A stretch of 64,000 nt of DNA from Paenisporosarcina sp050269735. GTDB lineage: Bacteria; Bacillota; Bacilli; Bacillales_A; Planococcaceae. A model generated the notes under the pieces. That model had not been told where the DNA came from. It saw only the letters and a program-made list of their open reading frames with translations, and did not search any database. Made by a program: the position numbers and the translations under genes. The number at the start of each line of letters is the position of its first letter. Position 1 is the first letter of the stretch. The stretch is from the NCBI RefSeq assembly GCF_050269735.1, contig NZ_JBNNIX010000002.1, positions 558,001 through 622,000 on the forward strand. The letters run 5' to 3'. This document shows positions 50,849 to 59,827 of this stretch, in pieces.

Positions 50849-51790
50849 TTAGCCATCTCTTCTATTTTTCCCACTCAGACGCATCGGAATGGTTATAGAA
50901 CGAATTCGTTCCATGATCCGGGCTGCTTTTACAAGTTCCCGTTCGCCTTTTCCTGAATAAGCTAGATGTTCTTCTAGTCCGTCATAATCAAAGTTTGAAG
51001 TTATGAACGTCGGTAAGTTCTCTGCCATTCGATAATGCAACACGGTTCCTAAGATTTCATCGCGCGTCCAGCTTGATAACGTCTCAGCACCTAAATCGTC
51101 CAGCATAAGAACGGGCGCTTTTTTGACATAATCCACTTTTTCCTGAAGTGATTGATCCTGAATGGCGTGTTTCATTTCACGTAAGAATTCCGGTACATAC
51201 ACAAGTACTGTTTTTATTTTCTGTTCTGCAAGTTCATTTGCCAGGGCACCCAATACATAGGATTTCCCAACGCCAAATTCACCGAATATATAAAAGCCTT
51301 TTGAAGGTAAACTACCTGTGGTTTTCACTTCTTCCATAAATGCATTCGCTGCTGTACCGAGATTCACACGTGTATTGTGATCGTATGTAACCGTAGCAAG
51401 TCTTGCCTGCAAAACATCCTTTGGCATATGCATACTCGAAATCATAGCAGAAACTTGGCGGCGTTCATCTTCAATCGTCTTTTGTCGGCATCTTGCATAA
51501 TCGAGGTCAATTGAGCCACGTACAATCGTTAGATTCGGTACATAACCTTTCATAACATTATGACAGCTAGCCACATTTTCACAAGATTCACAGTCATGGT
51601 TTTGAGAAGTATATTCGTACAGTTTATGAAGTCCCCGGTCCACCATATCTTTATTGACCAAATCGGCGTTTTCCGCCAAAAAAGCTTGGACACCAGGATC
51701 CTCAAGAATTTCGGTTTTCATTTTTTCATAGCGCTTCGAAAATTCAGGTGCATTCACGACGCGTTTTAACGTTTCACTAATTGGTTCCAT
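50849..51790 (-). CDS. dnaI: Primosomal protein DnaI (helicase loader)
   Basis: A 313-residue AAA+ ATPase that loads the replicative helicase with DnaB. The N-terminal domain has a zinc site (CESCENVASCH). The ATPase part shows Walker A FGEFGVGKSYVLGAL, Walker B VLMLDDLGAE and sensor-like TFITSNFDYDGLE. It overlaps the end of dnaB by 14 bases, the usual coupling, and ends the operon. Confidence 0.96.
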   Translation of the reverse strand: MEPISETLKRVVNAPEFSKRYEKMKTEILEDPGVQAFLAENADLVNKDMVDRGLHKLYEYTSQNHDCESCENVASCHNVMKGYVPNLTIVRGSIDLDYARCRQKTIEDERRQVSAMISSMHMPKDVLQARLATVTYDHNTRVNLGTAANAFMEEVKTTGSLPSKGFYIFGEFGVGKSYVLGALANELAEQKIKTVLVYVPEFLREMKHAIQDQSLQEKVDYVKKAPVLMLDDLGAETLSSWTRDEILGTVLHYRMAENLPTFITSNFDYDGLEEHLAYSGKGERELVKAARIMERIRSITIPMRLSGKNRRDG

Positions 51791-53180
51791 TCGTTTTCGC
51801 CTGCCCCTCTGTTACACCGAGTTTTTCAAGCAATTGCTGTTTTTTCGCTTCCCAGTCTTCTGTTACTTCATTTTCAATCGTTTGTTTGGTTGAGCGATTT
51901 TCTTTCGCTTTATAGAACCATTCCGGCACTTTTTCATCCCGGACATTTTTACGTTTGTAAGAAGTAGTGGAAGCGGTTTTGGCTGAATTCTGCCAATCCA
52001 TATACTGGTCATGTTCCTTGCGTGATATTTCGATTGCCTGTTCACAAGTTTGTATATTTTCGCGTTGCCAGTGTGCTGCAATCTTGTGTACATAATTTTT
52101 GTTGAGTTTCATTTTCGCTCTGATCAACACAAATTGCAGAAGGACATTGACGACGGCTGGAGGAAAACCATATTTAAAAATCAGTTCATTGGCTAAATCT
52201 ACTTCCACAGGAAGAGGTTCCTTGCCATTTGATAAATCCCTTAATACTTCCAAAGGTGGCGTCTCTTCAAGATATTTAATGAGAGACTGGTCTTTAGACA
52301 TTTTCACTTCCTGCGAAACCGCTTCTCGTTGCACACCAGCTTTTGGCATGAGTCTTGGAGGTTTAGAAGAAATAGAAAGCTTGTAATAATCAGCTGCTGT
52401 TTTTTTCAAACGTTCTTCCGTAATGCGGTTTTGATCATCAATCGCCATCATTAACACTTTTTGCATATCAATTGCATTTAAGGAATAGAGGAAGGCTACT
52501 TTGGCAATCAGTTCCTTAACAGATAAAGTTAATACACTAGAAGGAATCATCACTTCAGACAATCCTGACTTCAATAGATCAAAGTCGAAATCCATTGAAT
52601 AGAAAGGAAGTTTCTTCGGTCGCACGGAAGTTTGTTCACTCTGTCCCGGTTCAAAAATATGTCCGAGTTTATTGTAATCATGATTGCTTTTGAAAACGTC
52701 CTGCAGGTCACGCGATATATTTTCATACCCGCTTAAAATCGGTTGCTTCTTAATGAAACGTTCTCTTATTCGTATATACGCTTTTTCGTGTATGACACTA
52801 TATAAGGACGTAGCTAAAATCGGTTCACTAAAGAAAGAAGTGGCATCCAGTGGCGCCACTACCTCGTAAATGAAGAGACGTTTATCGTCATCATCCTTTT
52901 TCCATGTTTTCATCAACCCAATAGCTTCGAGTGCCACACGTGCGTCAAATATCTTCTTTAAAGACATATTCAACACATCCATTAAATAATAGTGTGTCAA
53001 TTGTTCTGTAGTTTCGCCTTCCGATTCGGCCCATAATGTACAGTACAGACTCATTGCATCGGAACCGATAATTGGTTTATACAACATGGTCACAAGCTGG
53101 CGATCCTTGTCCGTCAGTGTATGGGGCATTTGGATGATGAAGCTATCTACCGGCTGTAGTTCTTTGAATAATAGTTGCAT
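51777..53180 (-). CDS. dnaB: Replication initiation and membrane attachment protein DnaB
   Basis: The 467-residue Bacillus-type DnaB (not the helicase) brings helicase and origin together with DnaD and DnaI. It has winged-helix/DDBH1 regions in the N-terminal half and a DnaD-like DDBH2 domain in the C-terminal half with LANELIFKYGFPPAVVNVLL and MKLNKNYVHKIAAHWQRENI, ending in a basic low-complexity tail. AGGAGG precedes the ATG. Upstream nrdR ends 22 bases away. Confidence 0.94.
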   Translation of the reverse strand: MQLLFKELQPVDSFIIQMPHTLTDKDRQLVTMLYKPIIGSDAMSLYCTLWAESEGETTEQLTHYYLMDVLNMSLKKIFDARVALEAIGLMKTWKKDDDDKRLFIYEVVAPLDATSFFSEPILATSLYSVIHEKAYIRIRERFIKKQPILSGYENISRDLQDVFKSNHDYNKLGHIFEPGQSEQTSVRPKKLPFYSMDFDFDLLKSGLSEVMIPSSVLTLSVKELIAKVAFLYSLNAIDMQKVLMMAIDDQNRITEERLKKTAADYYKLSISSKPPRLMPKAGVQREAVSQEVKMSKDQSLIKYLEETPPLEVLRDLSNGKEPLPVEVDLANELIFKYGFPPAVVNVLLQFVLIRAKMKLNKNYVHKIAAHWQRENIQTCEQAIEISRKEHDQYMDWQNSAKTASTTSYKRKNVRDEKVPEWFYKAKENRSTKQTIENEVTEDWEAKKQQLLEKLGVTEGQAKTNGTN

Positions 53181-53201
53181 GCCACATCGTCCTCCTGTCC
53201 C

Positions 53202-53672
53202 TTATTGTTTGTCTTCTGGACTTTTCTTTAATAAATCTTTTAATTCATCTATAAACACATTAATGTCTTTAAATTGACGATAAACAGATGCAAACCGAAC
53301 ATATGCCACTTCATCGATGGTTGCAAGACGATCCATGACCATTTCACCCACATCTTCCGATTTCACTTCGGAATTCCCAATTCTGCGTAATTCTTTTTCG
53401 ATTGAAAATACGACTTCTTCCAATGCATCAAGTGAAACTGGACGTTTTTCGCACGCACGAATTAGGCCTCTTAACACTTTTTCATGGCTGAATTCTTCAC
53501 GTGAGCCATCTTTTTTCACAACGATCAATGGCATTTCTTCTACTTTTTCAAATGTTGTAAAACGGAAACCACATTCTTCACATTCTCTTCTTCTGCGGAT
53601 TGCTTTATTGTCGTCTACAGGTCTAGAATCGACGACACGCGTTCCATTAAATTGACAAGCTGGACATCTCAT
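53202..53672 (-). CDS. nrdR: Transcriptional repressor NrdR
   Basis: A 156-residue repressor of ribonucleotide reductase genes. The N-terminal zinc ribbon MRCPACQFNGTRVVDSRPVD to CEECGFRFTTFE binds the NrdR box, and the ATP-cone domain (LIVVKKDGSREEFSHEKVLR) senses ATP/dATP. It lies between speD and dnaB as in B. subtilis (ytcG). Confidence 0.97.
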   Translation of the reverse strand: MRCPACQFNGTRVVDSRPVDDNKAIRRRRECEECGFRFTTFEKVEEMPLIVVKKDGSREEFSHEKVLRGLIRACEKRPVSLDALEEVVFSIEKELRRIGNSEVKSEDVGEMVMDRLATIDEVAYVRFASVYRQFKDINVFIDELKDLLKKSPEDKQ

Positions 53673-53739
53673 AGTTTTATCTCCTGAATTTCGTCATTCG
53701 TATAGTGTTCCTATTATATCAAAAAAAGTTCATTAAAAT

Positions 53740-53770
53740 CGAAAAAGCAGAGGAATTTCTCCCTCTGCTT
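53740..53770 (-). terminator. Terminator of speD
   Basis: GCAGAGG pairs with CCTCTGC around nine bases and is followed by TTTTTC on the minus strand. Confidence 0.85.
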
Positions 53771-53791
53771 ACTCAGTTTACAGTTTAATTG

Positions 53792-54175
53792 TTATGCATG
53801 CGCTGTTACGCGAGCTTTACCCGCAATAACAGGACCCATACCACGTGGAATTTCTGTCATTTCACGAGTTTGAGATCCAAGTGCATCAGCAATATATTTA
53901 GCAGCAATTGTTGGATCTAAATCACCACATGTATATACATCAATACTTGCGTAACCGTGTTCTGGGAAGCTGTGGATTGTTAAGTGTGATTCAGAGATAA
54001 TCACGACTCCACTTACACCTTGAGGTGCAAATTTGTGGAATGCTACTTCACGAACTTCTGCTCCAGATTTAAGGGCTGCTTCTACAAATGTACGCTCGAT
54101 ATATGTCTCATCGTTCAATTTGTCAAATTCGCACTCCCATAGTTCAGCAATTACATGACGCCCCATTGTTTCCAT
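53792..54175 (-). CDS. speD: S-adenosylmethionine decarboxylase proenzyme
   Basis: A 127-residue prokaryotic class 1B enzyme that decarboxylates S-adenosylmethionine for spermidine synthesis. The chain cleaves itself at SES-HLTIHSFPEHGYA: Ser63 becomes the pyruvoyl group, with His68 and Cys83 (DVYTCGDL) in the active site. METMGRHVIAELWECEFDKL matches B. subtilis SpeD closely. Its leader of about 130 bases can fold over the ribosome binding site. It lies between gapB and nrdR as in B. subtilis, but between its own promoter and terminator. Confidence 0.97.
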   Translation of the reverse strand: METMGRHVIAELWECEFDKLNDETYIERTFVEAALKSGAEVREVAFHKFAPQGVSGVVIISESHLTIHSFPEHGYASIDVYTCGDLDPTIAAKYIADALGSQTREMTEIPRGMGPVIAGKARVTAHA

Positions 54176-54180
54176 GGTTC

Positions 54181-54246
54181 GTTTCCCCCTTTGATAGGTT
54201 TTTTTTAGTTTGGTGTATCATCAAAGTCGACTACCACGGGGGAAAG
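54181..54246 (-). promoter_or_regulatory. RBS-sequestering stem in the speD leader
   Basis: On the minus strand the ribosome binding site region ATCAAAGGGGGAAA (54198-54182) pairs in full with two upstream pieces: TTTCCCC (from 54245) and CTTTGAT (from 54226), separated by a 12-base bulge, over a loop of about 24 bases. The 14 base pairs cover the whole Shine-Dalgarno sequence. This suggests translational control, perhaps by polyamines or S-adenosylmethionine (inference). Confidence 0.7.
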
Positions 54247-54310
54247 TTAGTCCAGAGAGGTCCTAACCCTTTAAGCAGTCAGTTGTATACAATAAAAGTA
54301 CACGATTCAC

Positions 54311-54339
54311 ATTATATGGTTTAATGTCACACAATGCAA
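54311..54339 (-). promoter_or_regulatory. Sigma-A promoter of speD
   Basis: TTGCAT (54339-54334), 17 bases, TATAAT (54316-54311), directly beyond the gapB terminator. Gives a leader of about 128 nucleotides. Confidence 0.78.
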
Positions 54340-54347
54340 GTGTTCGA

Positions 54348-54398
54348 GAAAAAATAATACCTTCCTACATTTGAGAACAAGTAGGAAGGAATTATTTT
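54348..54398 (-). terminator. Terminator of gapB
   Basis: AATAATTCCTTCCTAC pairs with GTAGGAAGGTATTATT (one mismatch), followed by six Ts on the minus strand, three bases beyond the gapB stop. Confidence 0.92.
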
Positions 54399-54400
54399 AT

Positions 54401-55423
54401 TTATGCAATTACTGTATCTTTCAGTGCAGCGCCAACTTTTTTAGTCAAATCTACCACGCGTGCTGAGTAACCCCATTCATTATCATACCAAGCGAGGACC
54501 TTCACTTTACGAGTTCCCATCACCATTGTTGTTAAACCGTCAATGATAGCTGAGTGTGGGTTTGAATTGAAGTCAATGGATACAAGCGGTTCTTCAGTGA
54601 ATTCAAGAACACCTTTCATTGAACCTTTCGAAGCTTCAATAAATGCAGCATTTACTTCTTCAACCGTCACATCCGTTTGAAGGTCGACAACCAGGTCCAC
54701 TAACGACACGTTTGGAGTCGGTACACGAAGAGACAAGCCATGAAGTTTACCTTTTAGCTCTGGTAAAACTAATGATAATGCTTTTGCAGCTCCTGTAGAC
54801 GTAGGGATGATGGATTGAGCGCAAGCTCGTGCACGTCGCAAATCTTTATGCGGATTGTCTAAGTTCTTTTGATCATTCGTATACGCATGTACAGTCGTCA
54901 TAAGACCATTTTCAATACCAAATGTATCGTTCAAAACTTTCGCAACTGGCGCAAGGCAGTTTGTTGTGCAGCTAGCATTTGAAATAATGTCATGTTTGTC
55001 GATATTTAATTGATGATCATTTACACCCATTACAATCGTTACGTCTTCGTTTTTCCCAGGAGCAGTCAAAATTACTTTTTTAGCTCCAGCTTGTAAATGC
55101 AATGCCGCTTTTTCGCGGTCGTTAAATTTTCCAGTTGCTTCGATAACAATATCAATGTTCATTTCTTTCCATGGCAATTTCAATGGATCACGATCACTAA
55201 CTAGTTGTACACGTTTACCATTTACAATTAAAGCGCTTTCTTCAATGACAATGTCACCTGAAAACGTTCCATGATTTGTGTCATACTTAATCAAATGTGC
55301 TAACGTTTCGGCTGGATAACTTGCATTAATTGCCACCACGTTTAAATCATCTTGAAGAATTGCCTGACGAAATACCATACGACCAATACGGCCAAAACCA
55401 TTAATTGCGATAGAAGCTGACAT
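54401..55423 (-). CDS. gapB: Glyceraldehyde-3-phosphate dehydrogenase, gluconeogenic (GapB)
   Basis: A 340-residue enzyme. INGFGRIGRMVFRQA binds the nucleotide, SNASCTTNCLAPVAKVL holds the catalytic Cys (about 152), and HAYTNDQKNLDNPHKDLRRARA is the GapB rather than GapA form. GapB prefers NADP and works in gluconeogenesis. Two CcpN operators upstream support the gluconeogenic role. Neighbours speD and coaE match B. subtilis. Confidence 0.95.
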   Translation of the reverse strand: MSASIAINGFGRIGRMVFRQAILQDDLNVVAINASYPAETLAHLIKYDTNHGTFSGDIVIEESALIVNGKRVQLVSDRDPLKLPWKEMNIDIVIEATGKFNDREKAALHLQAGAKKVILTAPGKNEDVTIVMGVNDHQLNIDKHDIISNASCTTNCLAPVAKVLNDTFGIENGLMTTVHAYTNDQKNLDNPHKDLRRARACAQSIIPTSTGAAKALSLVLPELKGKLHGLSLRVPTPNVSLVDLVVDLQTDVTVEEVNAAFIEASKGSMKGVLEFTEEPLVSIDFNSNPHSAIIDGLTTMVMGTRKVKVLAWYDNEWGYSARVVDLTKKVGAALKDTVIA

Positions 55424-55441
55424 GAAAAATCCTCCTAGAAG

Positions 55442-55452
55442 TATGTTATACT
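55442..55452 (+). promoter_or_regulatory. CcpN operator, downstream site of gapB
   Basis: TATGTTATACT on the plus strand fits TRTGHYATAYW at all 11 positions. It lies between the gapB promoter region and its ribosome binding site. Confidence 0.75.
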
Positions 55453-55473
55453 GTTAATCTTTTACCTGAAATT

Positions 55474-55484
55474 AGTATAACACA
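55474..55484 (-). promoter_or_regulatory. CcpN operator overlapping the gapB -10 element
   Basis: TGTGTTATACT on the minus strand fits TRTGHYATAYW at all 11 positions; its TATACT end is the likely -10 element. With the site at 55442 it repeats the two-operator design of the CcpN-repressed gapB promoter of B. subtilis. Confidence 0.8.
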
Positions 55485-55549
55485 TTCTAAATTAAGTTAA
55501 ACACTTTGTTGACAATGTAGAAATGTTCTATTTTTCAGAAAGTGGGACA

Positions 55550-56140
55550 TTATACGTCCCACTCAACTAGTATACGCTCTAATTGAACTTTGGATTGTTC
55601 GATTGACCCATTATTATATATAACTGCATCGGCACCTTTTTCTTTTTCTGAAATTGGTAATTGCGATCGAATTCTTGCCTTTGATTCTTCCTCAGACAAA
55701 GAATTACGCTGCATCAGACGTTGCAACTGCATTTCTTCAGTGACAGATACCACCAATATTTTATCCACAAAATGTTGAAGGTGACTTTCAAAAAGAAGTG
55801 GAATATCCATAATCAACGTTTCTTCCCCACGTTCAAAAAGCTCATCTCTTTGACGAAGCATCTCCGCACGAATAGCCGGGTGCATCAAATCGTTCAGTTG
55901 CTTTCGTTTTGCCGGTTCATGAAATATGAGTTGGCCAAGCGCTTCACGATTCAATGTGCCATCCTTATTCATTACTTGATCACCAAATACGTGCTCAATT
56001 TCTGACAAGGTTGATGTTCCAGGTTCGACTACAAGACGGGCTACAAGATCAGCATCAATAATCGGATAGCCTTTTTCTTTCAACATCGCTGATATGGTAC
56101 TTTTTCCACTCGCAATACTTCCTGTTAATCCAATAATCAT
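55550..56140 (-). CDS. coaE: Dephospho-CoA kinase
   Basis: A 196-residue enzyme for the last step of coenzyme A synthesis. IIGLTGSIASGKSTIS is the P-loop, followed by IDADLVARLVVEPG, HPAIRAEMLRQRDEL and DIPLLFESHLQHFVDKILVV, all standard for CoaE. The ATG at 56140 is used; a TTG one codon earlier is possible. It follows mutM with a 15-base gap, in a polA-mutM-coaE operon. Confidence 0.95.
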   Translation of the reverse strand: MIIGLTGSIASGKSTISAMLKEKGYPIIDADLVARLVVEPGTSTLSEIEHVFGDQVMNKDGTLNREALGQLIFHEPAKRKQLNDLMHPAIRAEMLRQRDELFERGEETLIMDIPLLFESHLQHFVDKILVVSVTEEMQLQRLMQRNSLSEEESKARIRSQLPISEKEKGADAVIYNNGSIEQSKVQLERILVEWDV

Positions 56141-56155
56141 CAATTGTTCATCCTT

Positions 56156-57028
56156 TTATCGTTGACAGGAAGGACAATACCATGAGTTTCGTCCTCCGAG
56201 CACAACTTGTTTTGTAGGAATCAAGCAAGCAGGGCATTGTTTCTTTCCATACATTTGCAATCGATCCTGCATGCCCCCTGCTTCCCCATTAATATTTCGA
56301 TAATCTGAAATGGAGCTTCCACCAGCAGATATGCTTTCGTTCAACACATCGACAATCATTTGAAACAAAGGGATCAGCCGCTTCTGACTGATCCTTTTCA
56401 CTTTCCTTCCCGGGTGTATATGCATACGATATAACGCTTCAGTTGCATAAATGTTTCCGCAACCGGAAATTACTTGTCCATCCATGATCGTTTCTTTAAT
56501 GGACTTATTTTGATACTTTGCGAGCTTGGACATTTCTATAAAATGAGTTAAAGCTGACTCTGTAAAAGGTTCAGGTGCCATTAACAATAATGGAGGAAAT
56601 TGATCCTCTGAAGTCATTAACCGCATTTCACCGAATCTCCGAATGTCTGCATAGACGAGCAACATGCCGTCATCCAATTTCCAGATGACATGAATATGTT
56701 TTCTGAACTTGTCTTCCGCAATGTCAGCTGTTTCCTGCACATAAAACCATGCACCGGTCATTCCGAGATGTGTAACTAATAAAAGTTCCTGTTGATTTTT
56801 AACTAAATGAAAATAAATATATTTGGACCTTCTGACAATTTGAGTGATTTTGGCATTTGCCAGTTGCTGCTTGAATGGTTCAAGCTCTGAGCCTTTAATG
56901 ATCGCTTGCTTACCCGCTTGTCGAGAAATTTGAAGAACGGATGAGATTTCCACATGTTCAATGGTTTTCCCTGTTGCTACGGGCTTAAGGGAGTTAACAA
57001 CTCCCTCCACTTCAGGTAGTTCAGGCAT
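56156..57028 (-). CDS. mutM: Formamidopyrimidine-DNA glycosylase
   Basis: A 290-residue bifunctional glycosylase/AP-lyase that removes 8-oxoguanine and formamidopyrimidines. The mature N-terminal Pro2-Glu3 (MPELPEVEGVV) is the catalytic nucleophile. Conserved GCGNIYATEALYRMHIHP and a C-terminal zinc finger (CPACLIPTKQVVLGGRNSWY, ending CPSCQR) are present. It follows polA with a 12-base gap. Confidence 0.97.
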   Translation of the reverse strand: MPELPEVEGVVNSLKPVATGKTIEHVEISSVLQISRQAGKQAIIKGSELEPFKQQLANAKITQIVRRSKYIYFHLVKNQQELLLVTHLGMTGAWFYVQETADIAEDKFRKHIHVIWKLDDGMLLVYADIRRFGEMRLMTSEDQFPPLLLMAPEPFTESALTHFIEMSKLAKYQNKSIKETIMDGQVISGCGNIYATEALYRMHIHPGRKVKRISQKRLIPLFQMIVDVLNESISAGGSSISDYRNINGEAGGMQDRLQMYGKKQCPACLIPTKQVVLGGRNSWYCPSCQR

Positions 57029-57040
57029 TTTTTTGCCCCC

Positions 57041-59665
57041 TTACTTCGTATCGTACCAAGTCGGACCAAACGCATAATCCACTTTTAGTGGCACTTTTAA
57101 TTCAATCGCGTGTTCCATTACTTCAGGTACAATTTTTTCTAAAATCGCAATTTCTTCTTGAGGTGCTTCAAAAATTAATTCATCATGCACTTGGAGAAGC
57201 ATTTTTGCTTGTAAATTTTCTTTTTCCAGGCGGTCCGCCATATCAATCATGGCTTTTTTGATGATATCAGCTGCACTACCTTGAATAGGTGTATTCATCG
57301 CTGTGCGCTCAGCAAAACCACGCAAGTTGAAATTGGAGCTCGTAATATCCGGTAAGTATCTTCTTCTATTTAAAATAGTTGTGACAAACCCTTTTTGCTT
57401 CGCCTCGCGGACAATCTCATCCATATACGTTTTTACACCTGGGAAGCTTTCAAGATATCGCTCGATAAACTCTGCCGCTTCTTTACGTGAAATCGACAAG
57501 CTTTGAGAAAGTCCATAATCACTGATCCCATAAACAATCCCGAAGTTAACAGCTTTTGCTGCTCGACGCATATCTGAAGTCACAGCATCTGCCTCCACAT
57601 GGAAAACATCCATTGCTGTTTTAGTATGAATGTCCAAATCATTACGGAATGCTTCAATCAGCTCTTCATCATCGGACATATGTGCTAAAACCCGTAGTTC
57701 GATTTGAGAGTAATCAGCCGCAAATAAAATCCAATCCGGTTGGGACGGAACAAATGCTTTTCTGATTTTCCGGCCTTCTTCCAAACGCACCGGTATGTTC
57801 TGCAAGTTCGGATTCGTAGAACTCAAACGACCCGTTTGCGTCAGTGCTTGCTGGTATCTTGTATGGATTTTACCGTCATCTTTGTGAATTTCTTTTAACA
57901 ATCCTTCAATATAAGTTGATTGCAATTTGCCCAACTGACGATATATAAGAATATGTGAGATGACTTCATGTTTACCTTCCAATTTTTCTAAAACGTCAGC
58001 GGCTGTCGAATAGCCCGTTTTCGTTTTTTTGATAGGAGGAAGTCCGAGTTTTTCAAACAAAATTACACCTAATTGTTTCGGCGAATTGATATTGAAGTTT
58101 TCACCTGCGGCATGATAAATGGTTTGTTCAATTTCTGTTAACTTCCCAGCCAAATCCTCACCAATGTCCACAAGTGTTTGACGGTCAACATTCACGCCAT
58201 CTGATTCCATCTTCCCGAGAATTGTTGCCAGTGGTAACTCCAGATCATGGTAAAGTTCATATTGCTCGTTTTCTTTCAGTTTATCGTCCATCACTTTACG
58301 CAGTTTCCAAACTGCCATTGCTTTTCGGACGACATGTTCGCCAAGCTCCGCGTCAGCTGGAACCGATTTTTTGGCACCTTTGCCATACACTTGTTCATTT
58401 GTCAGCACTTCACTATATCCAAACTCCCGTGATAACACAGCGACATCGTCCGAAGTAATTCCTGGATTCACGATATAGGCAGCCAGTACAAAGTCGAATT
58501 CAACACCATCGAGCAATACACCATTGCGATGGAATGCAGCCAGTGCAGCTTTAGAATCTACCAGCTGTTTCTTTTTAGACTCGTCTGCCAGCCACGTACG
58601 GAATGATTCACAAGCAAACGCATCATCCACTTTCATGAAAAAAGCATTTTTGTCATCGACAAGTGCAACACCCAACATATCTGCTGTATGATACTGCTCG
58701 TCATATAATTCCAAGTGAACGGCCATTTCGTCTGAAAGTTGCTCTGCAGTAATTTCGTTTAAGTGAGTGAATGAAACTTCCGCTTTTGTCTCTTCCACTT
58801 GTGAATAGGTCGTTTTCTCAAGTAAAGATTTGAAGGCGAGTTCCTGCCAAATTTTAATGACTTCGTCCATATCAGGACCTTTATAAGTCAAATCATCCAT
58901 AGAGATAGTGATTGGTGCTTTTGTTTCAATCGTTGCCAATACCTTACTCATTTTAGCCTGTTCTTCATTAGCCTCTAGTTTTTCTTTTAATTTCCCTTTG
59001 ATTTGCTCAAGTCCTTCATAAACGCCATCTACCGTTTTATGTTCAAGTAATAGTTTGATGGCTGTCTTTTCTCCTACACCAGGAACTCCTGGTATATTAT
59101 CGGATGCGTCTCCCATCAAACCTTTCATATCGATGATTTGATCTGGAGATAGACCATACTTCTCCTGAATGTGCTCAGGCGTATATTTCTCGATATCCGT
59201 CATACCTTTACGCGTAATATAAACTGTTGTCGATTCAGAAGAAAGCTGCGTAAGATCTTTATCTCCTGACACAATGATGACTTCTTCCCCTTTTTCTTCA
59301 GCCTGTTTACTCAAAGTTCCGATAATGTCATCCGCTTCATACATTGGAAGCTCGTATTGAGGGATTTGGTAGGCGGTCAACAGCTTACGAAGGTATGGGA
59401 ACTGTTCAGAAAGCTCTGGCGGCGTTTTTTGACGACCACCTTTATATTCTCCGAAAGTTGTATGTCTGAACGTGGTTTTCCCAGCGTCAAACGCCACCAG
59501 CATATGCGTCGGTTGTTCTTCATCTAATATTTTTTGTAGCATCATTGTAAAACCATATACCGAATTTGTGTGAATCCCATGTTCATTCGTCAGTAATGGG
59601 AGCGCGAAAAATGCCCGATACGCTAAGCTATTTCCATCTAGTAATAATACTTTGTTTTTGCTCAC
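57041..59665 (-). CDS. polA: DNA polymerase I
   Basis: An 874-residue repair polymerase. The 5'-3' exonuclease domain (1-290: LLLDGNSLAYRAFFALP, YEADDIIGTLSKQ, GDKDLTQL, MKGLMGDASDNIPGVPGVG) is intact. The middle 3'-5' exonuclease domain lacks the DxE acid pattern, as in other Bacillus enzymes, so proofreading is probably absent. The polymerase domain has LFAADYSQIELRVLAHMS, RRAAKAVNFGIVYG and LLQVHDELIFEAP. The start is GTG behind GAGGAG. First gene of polA-mutM-coaE. Confidence 0.97.
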   Translation of the reverse strand: MSKNKVLLLDGNSLAYRAFFALPLLTNEHGIHTNSVYGFTMMLQKILDEEQPTHMLVAFDAGKTTFRHTTFGEYKGGRQKTPPELSEQFPYLRKLLTAYQIPQYELPMYEADDIIGTLSKQAEEKGEEVIIVSGDKDLTQLSSESTTVYITRKGMTDIEKYTPEHIQEKYGLSPDQIIDMKGLMGDASDNIPGVPGVGEKTAIKLLLEHKTVDGVYEGLEQIKGKLKEKLEANEEQAKMSKVLATIETKAPITISMDDLTYKGPDMDEVIKIWQELAFKSLLEKTTYSQVEETKAEVSFTHLNEITAEQLSDEMAVHLELYDEQYHTADMLGVALVDDKNAFFMKVDDAFACESFRTWLADESKKKQLVDSKAALAAFHRNGVLLDGVEFDFVLAAYIVNPGITSDDVAVLSREFGYSEVLTNEQVYGKGAKKSVPADAELGEHVVRKAMAVWKLRKVMDDKLKENEQYELYHDLELPLATILGKMESDGVNVDRQTLVDIGEDLAGKLTEIEQTIYHAAGENFNINSPKQLGVILFEKLGLPPIKKTKTGYSTAADVLEKLEGKHEVISHILIYRQLGKLQSTYIEGLLKEIHKDDGKIHTRYQQALTQTGRLSSTNPNLQNIPVRLEEGRKIRKAFVPSQPDWILFAADYSQIELRVLAHMSDDEELIEAFRNDLDIHTKTAMDVFHVEADAVTSDMRRAAKAVNFGIVYGISDYGLSQSLSISRKEAAEFIERYLESFPGVKTYMDEIVREAKQKGFVTTILNRRRYLPDITSSNFNLRGFAERTAMNTPIQGSAADIIKKAMIDMADRLEKENLQAKMLLQVHDELIFEAPQEEIAILEKIVPEVMEHAIELKVPLKVDYAFGPTWYDTK

Positions 59666-59688
59666 AGATTTTCCACTCCTCTACGTTA

Positions 59689-59747
59689 TAAAAAAACGTC
59701 ATCTTCCTTCATTTTACCATGTAGGTAAGATGAAAGGAAAATGACGC
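59689..59747 (-). terminator. Long terminator after hflC
   Basis: Two arms of about 22 bases (CGTCATTTTCCTTTCATCTTACC and its imperfect complement ending in GATGACG) flank a five-base loop, followed by seven Ts on the minus strand. It separates hflKC from polA; part of it lies right before the polA ribosome binding site. Confidence 0.88.
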
Positions 59748-59827
59748 ACATATGTTTCAAAGAGTTATCAGCAGTTCATTGCATTGACGCGATTCTTTTT
59801 TCGCTTGGTCTTACTCTTGGTTGTAAT

